56,620 nucleotides of DNA from positions 1 to 56,620 of IMG/VR virus record IMGVR_UViG_3300036835_000176; one strand, written 5' to 3'. This document shows, one piece after another, positions 40,837 through 47,638 of this stretch. A model generated the notes under the pieces. It did not search any database, was not told where the DNA came from, and saw only the letters and a program-made list of their open reading frames with translations. The translations under genes and the position numbers were made by a program. This DNA is from a virus. How positions within the stretch are numbered: position 1 is the stretch's first letter; every line of letters starts with the position of its first letter.

Positions 40837-41153
40837 GGGCGCAACACCCGCTCGATTGACTTGAACATGGATGGGCGCCACACCGCGACGTAGACCGTTG
40901 GCGATGCCTCAAAAGCGTCTAGCCATGCCTGCTGCGCTGCTGTGACCTTGCCCCGTTCCGTCTTGAGTTCGACTACCACTAGCTCGCCATCGCGCGCCAT
41001 CACGAGGTCAGGGAACCCCGGCGCGCTGTGCTTGGAATTGTGAGTATGGTAAACGAGCCACTTGTAGCGCCGCGCCAGGTCAATCACCTGTTGCTGGAAC
41101 TGCTTTTCCGTGATCTGCGCGTCAAGGACCGCGCGCGCCGTCAGCGTGGTCAT
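40833..41153 (-). CDS. VRR-NUC domain nuclease
   Basis: 106 residues, the compact single-domain type. Asp49 (GFPDLVM), Glu62-x-Lys64 (VVELKTERG) and Gln74 (AAQQAW) form the PD-(D/E)XK site. Stand-alone phage members cut branched or Holliday-type DNA in the related families studied. Overlaps its neighbours at both ends by four bases. Confidence 0.88.
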   Translation of the reverse strand: MTTLTARAVLDAQITEKQFQQQVIDLARRYKWLVYHTHNSKHSAPGFPDLVMARDGELVVVELKTERGKVTAAQQAWLDAFEASPTVYVAVWRPSMFKSIERVLRP

Positions 41154-41542
41154 GATGCGTTCCCTAGCCGTATCCAGCTATCATCAACGGACGGAGGCGG
41201 CATCTGCCCCGGTAGTCGGATACCGCGCTTGACGTGAGGCAATAGGACAATCAGGCCACGCTTAGACAGTTGGTTCAGATGCCAGGCCACATGCCCACCT
41301 TCCGCAATGCCCACGCCAGACGCTATCTCGCTTTGATGGGGCGCTAGGCCATCGTGCGAGGCCATGTAGCGCGTGATGTAGCGAAATACATCATCCGGCT
41401 TCACTCGCGCCACCTGTGGCGCCTTCATGCTTCCTTTGATGGAACCACGCGGGCGCGAAGAAACGCCCTTGCCCATCCGCTTACCATCCCGTGTGGAATC
41501 TGCTTGTTTCCCTGTCATACCTTCCGCCTTGCGCTCATCCAT
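41150..41542 (-). CDS. Winged-helix regulator (first gene of leftward arm)
   Basis: 130 residues. A basic N-terminal tail precedes a winged helix (VFRYITRYMASHDGLAPHQSEIASGVGIAEGGHVAWHLNQLSKRGLIVLLP) resembling the LexA DNA-binding domain; no LexA protease part follows. The start is unsure: ATG 41542 has no close ribosome site, while AAGGAG lies four bases before an in-frame ATC at 41558-41560, a rare start codon. ATG 41518 is another choice. Position beside the divergent control region suggests it is a repressor or anti-repressor. Confidence 0.65.
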   Translation of the reverse strand: MDERKAEGMTGKQADSTRDGKRMGKGVSSRPRGSIKGSMKAPQVARVKPDDVFRYITRYMASHDGLAPHQSEIASGVGIAEGGHVAWHLNQLSKRGLIVLLPHVKRGIRLPGQMPPPSVDDSWIRLGNAS

Positions 41543-41572
41543 CGCGGGCCACGCCCCGATGATTCTCCTTCT

Positions 41573-41581
41573 ATTTTACCA
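41573..41581 (-). promoter_or_regulatory. Extended -10 promoter of the leftward arm
   Basis: On the minus strand TGTGG-TAAAAT (-10 at 41573-41578). There is no good -35, as expected for extended -10 promoters. It reads into the winged-helix gene. Confidence 0.55.
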
Positions 41582-41587
41582 CAAACG

Positions 41588-41623
41588 GTTCTATAGGTGT
41601 AGTTGTCACAGTTCTATAGGCGT
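41588..41623 (+). promoter_or_regulatory. Twin operator-like repeat GTTCTATAGGYGT
   Basis: Two direct copies at 41588-41600 and 41611-41623, 23 bases apart, differ at one base. The second lies in the spacer of the rightward promoter; the first covers the upstream side of the leftward one. A related GTTCTATAG occurs at about 47616, before the Rad52-type gene. Confidence 0.6.
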
Positions 41624-41631
41624 GGTAATAT
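41603..41631 (+). promoter_or_regulatory. Rightward early promoter
   Basis: TTGTCA (41603-41608), exactly 17 bases, TAATAT (41626-41631). Among the best sigma70 matches in the window. Transcription would begin near 41638 and lead to the gene at 41717. Confidence 0.85.
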
Positions 41632-41716
41632 ACAAGGCGATGGGTCTAGTGTTTGTGCCGGAACATCTGTCCTATTCGGCTTTTGCGTGCCAGAAACTAG
41701 AGGAAAGGATTGACCT

Positions 41717-42574
41717 ATGGCCAGCGCGAAACGTACTATGAAGGAGACCATTATCCCGTTTCCCGCACGACCCTCACGGAGCCGCCGGGGTGACATGAGT
41801 AGCGTCCGAAGGAACGGAACAGGGGCGCTTATGAGCAAGCAGCCAAACGAGCATACACAGCACATGGTGAATACCATGCGGTTCTTTAAGGCGCTGTACG
41901 AGCAACGCAAGGAAGAGCGCGGCGATACCTACGATAAAATCGCGGAAGCTGCGACTCTGCTAGCGCAGGGCGATGGATGGGATATCAACATTCCCAAGCC
42001 CTACGTCGCGCGCCTGTGTGGCCAGGGCGATCATTACGTGGTCGAGGCGACCGACTTCTCGTATATGCGCGCCTACTACATCCTGCGCGTGTTCGGCAAG
42101 ACGATGGGCGATCTGGAGCGCGCGATGGAACGCATCAGCGATGAGGCCGTGACAGACGAGCAGTTAGCCGTCAACGCCATACGCCATATCCGCTATCCCG
42201 AAGTGCGGCGCGCCGCGCGCAATCTCGTGGAAGACCTGGCAGGGCTGGACGCTTCGCTGCCACGCCCGCGCACAGCGCCATCCTATCTTGAGCCACTACC
42301 GGGCGCGACACAGGGCGCAAAGCCAGAGCCGCTACCAGCAGATGGCGCGCCGCCCAAGCCTGTCTCTGCTGACCCACTCGGCGATCCGTTGGGCGACATG
42401 GCGGCGCAGAAGTTCGCCGAGGCCGATCAGAGCGAAGCGGAACGCAAGGCGCAAAAGGAAGCCGAGCGCAAAGCCGAGTTAGAGCAGCGCAAGGCGGAAC
42501 TGCGCGACCGTAAGCCGTCAGATAGCGCCAGCGATGACGCGACCGGAACCGAAAGCCCAAACGGCGGCCAGTAG
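41717..42574 (+). CDS. Early regulator with HTH-like domain and charged tail
   Basis: 285 residues, AAAGGA eight bases before ATG. Residues ~50-140 look like an XRE-type DNA-binding domain (YDKIAEAATLLAQGDGWDINIPKPYVARLCG, YMRAYYILRVFGKTMGDLERAM). From ~190 a proline-rich linker leads to a Lys/Glu-rich helix (SEAERKAQKEAERKAELEQR). First gene of the rightward arm under the strong promoter at 41603, so a Cro- or antiterminator-like role is plausible. Family uncertain. Confidence 0.65.
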   Translation: MASAKRTMKETIIPFPARPSRSRRGDMSSVRRNGTGALMSKQPNEHTQHMVNTMRFFKALYEQRKEERGDTYDKIAEAATLLAQGDGWDINIPKPYVARLCGQGDHYVVEATDFSYMRAYYILRVFGKTMGDLERAMERISDEAVTDEQLAVNAIRHIRYPEVRRAARNLVEDLAGLDASLPRPRTAPSYLEPLPGATQGAKPEPLPADGAPPKPVSADPLGDPLGDMAAQKFAEADQSEAERKAQKEAERKAELEQRKAELRDRKPSDSASDDATGTESPNGGQ

Positions 42575-42578
42575 CAGT

Positions 42579-42638
42579 AACGGCGCCAGCTTGATCCAGC
42601 TACGGTATCATCTTGATTCCATTCAAGCTGGCGCCGTT
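42579..42638. terminator. Long perfect inverted repeat, probable terminator
   Basis: AACGGCGCCAGCTTGA (42579-42594) pairs without mismatch with TCAAGCTGGCGCCGTT (42623-42638), 16 base pairs around a 28-base loop. It follows the early regulator stop by a few bases. Only TTTC follows, so termination would be weaker than usual. Bases 42639-42773 hold the next promoter and no gene. Confidence 0.65.
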
Positions 42639-42707
42639 TCATAAACCCATCCATAGAGCTTTCGGCAATTCCGACGTATCGTAGCGGTCACAACTCGATC
42701 ACGCCTC

Positions 42708-42736
42708 TTGCAAGCATCCGTATCCTGTGTTACATT
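42708..42736 (+). promoter_or_regulatory. Sigma70-type promoter
   Basis: TTGCAA (42708-42713), 17-base spacer, TACATT (42731-42736), upstream of the 42774 gene. Confidence 0.7.
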
Positions 42737-42773
42737 CCTTGACCATACGCGCCATCTTTGATGGAACTGGAGA

Positions 42774-44144
42774 ATGGAAAGGAAACGAGTGGTAATGAGC
42801 GAGAGCCTGGAACGGGGGCCAGAGGGCAAACGCAGACGGCAGCGGGTAAGCCGCCCGATTCCGCGCGAGGGCGTGGAACCGTTAGACCAGCCGACGATCC
42901 CACTCTTTCTCGCGCCGATTGAGGACTGGCGTACGGAGGCGGACATACGCGACGCGCGTGTGCGGATCGCCTGGGGCATGATTCTGGCGACACGCGAACA
43001 GGCGGTAGACGCGGCGGGACGGGCGCTACGTTGGGTACCTTCCAGCCTGCAGGTGATCGCAAATATGTGGTGGCAATTGGGCGGCTCACCGCACTACATC
43101 GTGCAACGCGACCCGCTCCTACTGGCGCGTGTCTCGCGCAGTGGACAGGCGCCACTCATCCTGCTCTCACTCATGGCGTTAGAGGCGATGATTGCGCGCC
43201 CTGAGTTGATTGACCGCTTGCGGATCGCGATTGAGTATTGCTCGACATGGCTACGGAATCGCGCAGAGGACAGCGACGATCCGAACACCATGCTGGCGCT
43301 GGATAGCGGCGCGGCGTCCCCGTACATCCGCTGGCTACACGACTCATTTGACGTGACGCCGGATCGTCTTGAAGCGCTGCCACCTGAGCCACAGCCGCGT
43401 GTGGATACGCCCATGCCGCTGTACCTGCAAGCGCCAGCGGGTGAGGACTACTACCGCACGCATCCAAGCCCGGCTGGCGTTGATGTGGACGTGAGCGCGG
43501 GGCATACGTATCCAACACACGTTGGCAGTCGGTCACAGCGATTCACGCCAAGCCCGCAGTTCCCGCCACAACCGGAAGAGCAAGCGGTCTCACCCGACGC
43601 CGAGACGCTGCCAGACAATCAGGAACGCACGCAGGAGCGAGCAGAGGAGCGAGCAGAGGAGCGAGCAGAGGATACCGCCACACTCACCCGCGCGCCCGTT
43701 CCCATTGACCCACTTGCTACCGTCCATGGCCCGGTCCTGCCGCGCACACGCGCATTGATGCGTCTCTTACTGCCCACGCCGCCACGCGATGAGGCCGAAG
43801 CGCGACAATGGGCCGCCGATCCGTCGTACATGGCGTATCTGCTGGAACGTGAGCTGGCGTTACGCGCGAAGTATTGGCCTGAAAGCGTCGGCGTCGGGCC
43901 AGTAGACGATGATACCTGCCTGCGCTGCCATCAGGCGTGTCGGCGTATCTCGCCAAACCTCGCGCATCCCGGCCTGATCTGGCTCTGCGCCGGATGTCAA
44001 GCCGAGATCGAAGGCTATGCGCGCGGGCTGGCGCGCAGCAGGCATTGGGAAGTGTACAGCGTGATTGAGCGGATACTCTCACGAGAGCATCTGCTCAAGA
44101 CGGATCACGGAAAGCCCGGTGTCAGGCGCGTAACGCAAGGATGA
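42774..44144 (+). CDS. Large protein of unknown function with zinc site
   Basis: 456 residues; ATG 42774 and ATG 42795 are both possible. Residues ~55-190 are a helical domain (RIAWGMILATREQAVDAAGRAL, LIDRLRIAIEYCSTWLRNRAED). A long disordered Pro/Glu-rich middle has the tandem ERAEERAEERAE. The C-terminal ~115 residues have CLRCHQAC...CAGC, a probable zinc ribbon, then a helix. It has its own promoter and terminator, so it is expressed as a single unit. Not recognised. Confidence 0.65.
   Translation: MERKRVVMSESLERGPEGKRRRQRVSRPIPREGVEPLDQPTIPLFLAPIEDWRTEADIRDARVRIAWGMILATREQAVDAAGRALRWVPSSLQVIANMWWQLGGSPHYIVQRDPLLLARVSRSGQAPLILLSLMALEAMIARPELIDRLRIAIEYCSTWLRNRAEDSDDPNTMLALDSGAASPYIRWLHDSFDVTPDRLEALPPEPQPRVDTPMPLYLQAPAGEDYYRTHPSPAGVDVDVSAGHTYPTHVGSRSQRFTPSPQFPPQPEEQAVSPDAETLPDNQERTQERAEERAEERAEDTATLTRAPVPIDPLATVHGPVLPRTRALMRLLLPTPPRDEAEARQWAADPSYMAYLLERELALRAKYWPESVGVGPVDDDTCLRCHQACRRISPNLAHPGLIWLCAGCQAEIEGYARGLARSRHWEVYSVIERILSREHLLKTDHGKPGVRRVTQG
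43635..43670 (+). repeat. Three perfect 12-base repeats
   Basis: GAGCGAGCAGAG is repeated three times without error, encoding ERAEERAEERAE. Perfect identity suggests recent slippage. Confidence 0.8.
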
Positions 44145-44155
44145 CGCACGGATAG

Positions 44156-44437
44156 CTATTGCGACTGCCTGACCCGCCTTAAGGAATGGGCGGGTTTTTG
44201 TTTGCCTTGCGCCAGCCTCTTGGGATGCGACACTGGCGATTCATAGGTTTGGCGCAGTTCCTCGCGTAGCCGTTCCACGTCCTCTACCTTGATGTACCAA
44301 ATACGCATGTCGCGCGCTTTCAGCTTGTGTCGCGTTACCCCTGTCTCACTCATGAGGCGCGTCATTTTGTACGGTGTCAGCCCCAACTCTTCGCGCGCTT
44401 GCCCGGTCGTTATCCACTGCACTTCGGTCTTCTTCAT
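44156..44437 (-). CDS. MerR/excisionase-like DNA-binding protein
   Basis: 93 residues, AGGAAGG before ATG. Residues ~7-62 form a winged helix of the excisionase type (WITTGQAREELGLTPYKMTRLMSETGV, RIWYIKVEDVERLREEL). It stands alone on the minus strand, divergent from the 44619 gene. It could be the directionality factor for one of the two integrases, or a local repressor. Confidence 0.7.
   Translation of the reverse strand: MKKTEVQWITTGQAREELGLTPYKMTRLMSETGVTRHKLKARDMRIWYIKVEDVERLREELRQTYESPVSHPKRLAQGKQKPAHSLRRVRQSQ
44172..44199 (+). terminator. Rho-independent terminator, rightward
   Basis: ACCCGCC (44172-44178) and GGCGGGT (44189-44195) followed by TTTTTGTTT. It stops the 42774-44144 transcript and lies inside the coding end of the opposing excisionase-like gene. 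Confidence 0.85.
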
Positions 44438-44504
44438 CGTGTCACCTTCCTAATAAGCACAACCGTACCGCTACTCTATTAGACGCACACGGTGGCCATT
44501 TCGT

Positions 44505-44522
44505 CAAATTTCTACGAATTTG
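44505..44522. promoter_or_regulatory. Palindromic operator candidate
   Basis: CAAATT-TCTACG-AATTTG, a perfect 6+6 inverted repeat between the divergent excisionase-like gene and the promoter at 44534. Likely binding site for a dimeric regulator. Confidence 0.5.
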
Positions 44523-44533
44523 CATGAACACTC

Positions 44534-44562
44534 TTGACTTTCTGTGACCGTTCGTGTAGACT
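44534..44562 (+). promoter_or_regulatory. Strong sigma70-type promoter
   Basis: TTGACT (44534-44539), 17-base spacer, TAGACT (44557-44562). Drives the long rightward gene row from 44619. Confidence 0.8.
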
Positions 44563-44618
44563 ACTCGTATGGAACGTTAGAGATTACACACATGGAACGC
44601 AAGTGGGGGGGCAGAGCG

Positions 44619-44999
44619 ATGGCGACGGCAGTAGTTGAGCAGACCCAGGTCCGGCGGTACACGGCGCGCAATGTGCAGAATGCGTTGTGGCGGCGGCAGT
44701 CGCTACGGGCGGCGTTCGAGCAGCACACCGCGTACACGGCGTATGAGGTCGCGGAAGTTCCGCATTGCCATCACGTCATCCGGGTACCGAGTCGGAACGA
44801 TGGCAAGCCAGTACGTGTGGTGTGGGATGGCGTCAAAGACGAGTTCTACTGCAACGAGCATGCGATGCACACCTGTTGCCACTCAGGAGCAGCGCTTTTG
44901 CTGTTAATGGCGCGCGGGTTGCTGCCGCACATGGACAGCAGCGAGCCGGGAGAGTTGGAAGCCAATACGCAGGTTTGGCGTCAGGCGAGCGGGAAGTAA
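44619..44999 (+). CDS. Small metal-binding protein
   Basis: 126 residues from ATG 44619 (GGGGGG run seven bases upstream); ATG 44592 lacks a site. HCHHV, then YCNEHAMHTCCHSGAALLLLMARGLLP resembles a SWIM-like zinc finger, which usually mediates DNA or protein contact. First gene of the accessory row behind the 44534 promoter. Confidence 0.6.
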   Translation: MATAVVEQTQVRRYTARNVQNALWRRQSLRAAFEQHTAYTAYEVAEVPHCHHVIRVPSRNDGKPVRVVWDGVKDEFYCNEHAMHTCCHSGAALLLLMARGLLPHMDSSEPGELEANTQVWRQASGK

Positions 45000-45006
45000 G
45001 GGAAGG

Positions 45007-45187
45007 CGAGCAGCCTATTGGTGAGTCTGTCAGTGAAAGCCGTGGCGGCGTCCGTAAAGCCGGGCGTGCCTAGCCAGAGCTGACCTGGGAAAGCTGTCGT
45101 AAGTACCAGGCTTGATGACGCATAGCGGCTCCGACAGGCCCATGTGGCTAGGTCATCACATTGGCAGATTCACCCATAGGTTGCTCG
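45007..45187 (+). ncRNA. Candidate structured RNA closed by a long stem
   Basis: Bases 45008-45035 pair with 45159-45186 in 28 positions: 23 Watson-Crick, 4 G-U wobbles and one mismatch. Wobbles, not perfect DNA complementarity, argue for an RNA fold. One more pair (45007/45187) extends it. Inside, CCTAGCCA (45069-45076) pairs with TGGCTAGG (45145-45152). CCTGG/CCAGG (45084-45110) and CTGTCG/CGACAG (45095-45137) cross each other, a possible pseudoknot. The region has no credible gene and lies between two co-directional genes. It could be a leader switch, a trans-acting RNA or a ribozyme-like element. Confidence 0.6.
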
Positions 45188-45225
45188 GATGTCAAGAGTC
45201 GCCACAAGCGGGAGGAGAGACGACG

Positions 45226-45525
45226 ATGCGAACACTGGTTACTGAGCGACGTAACGGCGGCTGGCTTGCCGAGTACGTAGGGCGCGAATGCACCGCCTAT
45301 TGGGCAGAGCGCTATATCGGACGCGGTGATGCGCGAGTTCACTATTTCGCGCGGGTCGCTGGTGGCGATGTGGTCGGCTTCCTCAAGAAGATGAATCGTA
45401 GTGCGAAGCTGCTGGCAGTGCCCGATTTGGAATGGTTGCCGCCGGTTCCCGATGAACACCACAGACACGGCCCGTATGGCGCTTATTACGGGACCATTCA
45501 GCGTAGCAAAGAGATTGCGCTGTAG
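45226..45525 (+). CDS. Hypothetical protein
   Basis: 99 residues from ATG 45226, with GGAGGAGA six bases upstream. Contains WLAEYVGRECTAYWAERYIGRG and LEWLPPVPDEHHRHGPYG. No family recognised. It follows the structured RNA candidate, whose end is about 20 bases before the ribosome site. Confidence 0.6.
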   Translation: MRTLVTERRNGGWLAEYVGRECTAYWAERYIGRGDARVHYFARVAGGDVVGFLKKMNRSAKLLAVPDLEWLPPVPDEHHRHGPYGAYYGTIQRSKEIAL

Positions 45526-45556
45526 CAGCATAGCCCACAGGCGAGGAGACGACGAG

Positions 45557-46117
45557 ATGGGGCAATACGACTTGAGCGACCGCGAACTCTACGACGAGCG
45601 CGAAGATGACGATCCGCGCTTGCTCCACATTGACGCCGACGACTGGAAGGTAGCCGAGATGAGGAACGTGGAGATGGAACGCGACCAGAGTGCGAAGATT
45701 GAGACGCCCGCGCAGACAGCGATCCTAGCGTTGATTGCTGAGGCGCGGGAAATCGAGCGCATCAACGATATGAAGGCTGCGGAGGAAGAGCGGCTCAAAT
45801 TGCGCGAACAGGAGCAGCGCGCAGTGAAGGCGTTTACCAGCAAGATAGAGTCGCGCCTGCTGGAAGCGCTTGGCGAGGTCACTGCACAGGAGCGCGACAC
45901 ATGGTCTCGTCTCGTCACACTGCAATTCAGCGCGGGAAACCACGACATTAGCGCTCGCCTTCAGGACTGCTTTTACTACCTCGATGGTTCGAATGGTCGG
46001 CATACCTCATTTGAGGATGTGGCGTCACCGAGCGAGTACACGCAGGGCCTCTTGCTGGCGCTCGGCAATATCATCGCGCCTGCTGCGCCTGTACCTGACG
46101 ACGATATTCCGTTCTGA
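45557..46117 (+). CDS. Hypothetical coiled-coil protein
   Basis: 186 residues from ATG 45557 (GGAGA upstream). Acidic N-terminus (REDDDPRLLHIDADDW), long helix (EREIERINDMKAAEEERLKLREQEQ region), then a globular end (WSRLVTLQFSAGNHDISARLQDCFYYLDG). Ends with DDDIPF, a tail seen on some single-strand DNA-binding proteins, though no OB-fold is evident. Confidence 0.6.
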   Translation: MGQYDLSDRELYDEREDDDPRLLHIDADDWKVAEMRNVEMERDQSAKIETPAQTAILALIAEAREIERINDMKAAEEERLKLREQEQRAVKAFTSKIESRLLEALGEVTAQERDTWSRLVTLQFSAGNHDISARLQDCFYYLDGSNGRHTSFEDVASPSEYTQGLLLALGNIIAPAAPVPDDDIPF

Positions 46118-46159
46118 GCCAGACACGAGCAGCGGCCACGCCGCAGGAGGGATGAGGGG

Positions 46160-46405
46160 ATGGCAAGACGCAAGCGCAAAGAGGACTGGCGGCAGGGCTA
46201 CGTTCCGACGCCAGAGGGGGCGCGCCTATTGCGGATTGACCGCAACTCCGAGACAACAGCGGTGAGCTTCGACCCGAAGACCGGCACGGCACAGGCGACG
46301 GTAGGATGCTCAGGCTTCTTGATTGACTCAGATGGGAGCCAGCAAAAAGTGTTTGTCGGGCTGGATGTTCTGGAAATGCTGGGAATGCTGGAGGCCGACG
46401 CATGA
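46160..46405 (+). CDS. Hypothetical small protein
   Basis: 81 residues, basic N-terminus (ARRKRKEDWRQGY) then a beta-rich body (TTAVSFDPKTGTAQATVGC). Overlaps the next gene by ATGA. Unknown. Confidence 0.55.
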   Translation: MARRKRKEDWRQGYVPTPEGARLLRIDRNSETTAVSFDPKTGTAQATVGCSGFLIDSDGSQQKVFVGLDVLEMLGMLEADA

Positions 46406-46767
46406 CCACGACGAAGCTGACGTCGGCGCAACGGACCATACTCGCGCTCCTAGCAGCGCCACCGGAACACGCCTACCGCGACGTAACGACAAGCTGGCAT
46501 CTGGTTGGATGGCTCTATGGCCAGCAAGCCGAACATTCTACGCGCCCGCATCTGGAATGCGTGTACTCCGATAGCGAGGTTCCCCCTTACCGCCGCAGGG
46601 ATGTGCTGTCTGTCACATTTCAGGCGATCATGCGTCGTGGCTGGATTGAGGAACACGTCCGTTGGTATCACGCCGACGAAAGCGGCCAAGGATTCGGCGG
46701 CCAAGGATACGCCGAATACACGCTGACAGACGCCGGGCGCAAGGCGCTGGAAAGGGTAAGCAAGTGA
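46402..46767 (+). CDS. Winged-helix-like protein
   Basis: 121 residues. LTSAQRTILALLAAPPEHAYRDV at the start and FQAIMRRGWIEEHVRWY...YTLTDAGRKALERVS at the end are the two halves of a MarR/PadR-type winged helix with an insertion. Probably DNA-binding. Overlaps neighbours by four bases on both sides. Confidence 0.55.
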   Translation: MTTTKLTSAQRTILALLAAPPEHAYRDVTTSWHLVGWLYGQQAEHSTRPHLECVYSDSEVPPYRRRDVLSVTFQAIMRRGWIEEHVRWYHADESGQGFGGQGYAEYTLTDAGRKALERVSK

Positions 46768-47066
46768 GTGAGCGCTGCCGTCTCTGCGGGCGGTTCACCT
46801 ATTGGCCGAATGAGGGTCGCACGGTTCTGTGTAACGATTGCTTCTTTGGATTTCATTTCATGAAGTGCAAGACGTGCGGCCATATCTGGCGAGGCGAATT
46901 GCAGCGAGAGGGCAAGCGCCTTATGCCGGATTGTCCAGTGACAACGGTTGCTCACGCGCGCGCAAGAGGCGAGACCTACATCCCACAAGGCAAAGAGAGA
47001 GAGCGCGCCAAGCGTGATTTTTACGCCGCCCTGAGAGACGGCGACGATTTTGAGCCACAGGAGTAA
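46764..47066 (+). CDS. Zinc-finger protein
   Basis: 100 residues from GTG 46764, on the GTGA overlap with the previous stop. Three CxxC pairs (CRLCGRF, CNDCFFG, CKTCGHIW) would hold one or two zinc ions. Basic C-terminal half. Unknown role. Confidence 0.6.
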   Translation: MSERCRLCGRFTYWPNEGRTVLCNDCFFGFHFMKCKTCGHIWRGELQREGKRLMPDCPVTTVAHARARGETYIPQGKERERAKRDFYAALRDGDDFEPQE

Positions 47067-47072
47067 ACCATC

Positions 47073-47351
47073 ATGACCCTCACCTGGCGCACCGTGCGCG
47101 ACTACGCGCTGCGCGTTGTGACGTTCCTGGCTGTGTGCATCCTGGCATCGGTTGGCGCACTCATCACGGTCTACCTCACAGCGATGGCTCTGCGCGCGAT
47201 GTGGCTGGATGCTGTAGTAGCCAACGCCGCGACGATTGCCATAGCGCTTGTGATCGTGTTCGTCGTCCTGTGGTTTGCGTTGGCCATCAGGATCAACGTC
47301 TGGCGCAAAGACTTCCTCTGGCGGCGCTTCTGGATCGACGTGGGGCGGTGA
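47073..47351 (+). CDS. Two-helix membrane protein
   Basis: 92 residues, AGGAG before ATG. Hydrophobic segments at ~14-38 and ~46-72, basic tail (IRINVWRKDFLWRRFW). Short loop between helices. Could be a host-membrane effector or a second lysis protein; not recognised. Confidence 0.6.
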   Translation: MTLTWRTVRDYALRVVTFLAVCILASVGALITVYLTAMALRAMWLDAVVANAATIAIALVIVFVVLWFALAIRINVWRKDFLWRRFWIDVGR

Positions 47352-47352
47352 C

Positions 47353-47571
47353 ATGAACGAGCAAGAGCTACGCGAGATGGCGCGTAAGACGCTAGCCAGC
47401 CTGGAGCGGCTAGAGATCAGAGACGGTCTCACCGACGCGGAGGTAGAGCAGACGCAACGAGACATCGCCCGCACCTTCGCCTACTGGCACCAGTTGGCGT
47501 ATCCCGAACTGTACCAGCGCCCGGCGTGGTACGTGCGGCTCTGGCAGCGGTTCTTCGGTCGAGTAGGCTAG
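47353..47571 (+). CDS. Hypothetical small helical protein
   Basis: 72 residues from ATG 47353. Helices LREMARKTLASLERLEIRDG and VEQTQRDIARTFAYWHQLAYPEL. It starts two bases after the membrane protein gene, so the two are likely co-translated. Unknown. Confidence 0.55.
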   Translation: MNEQELREMARKTLASLERLEIRDGLTDAEVEQTQRDIARTFAYWHQLAYPELYQRPAWYVRLWQRFFGRVG

Positions 47572-47638
47572 ACGTTTCCGGTTTCAGCGCGGTCTGACGG
47601 AATGAGTAAGCAGGCAGTTCTATAGCAAGGAGAGGGCA

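Noticed and set aside
45007-45187. Structured region as a group I intron
   Set aside because: It is too short, has no recognisable conserved core, and separates two complete genes rather than exons.
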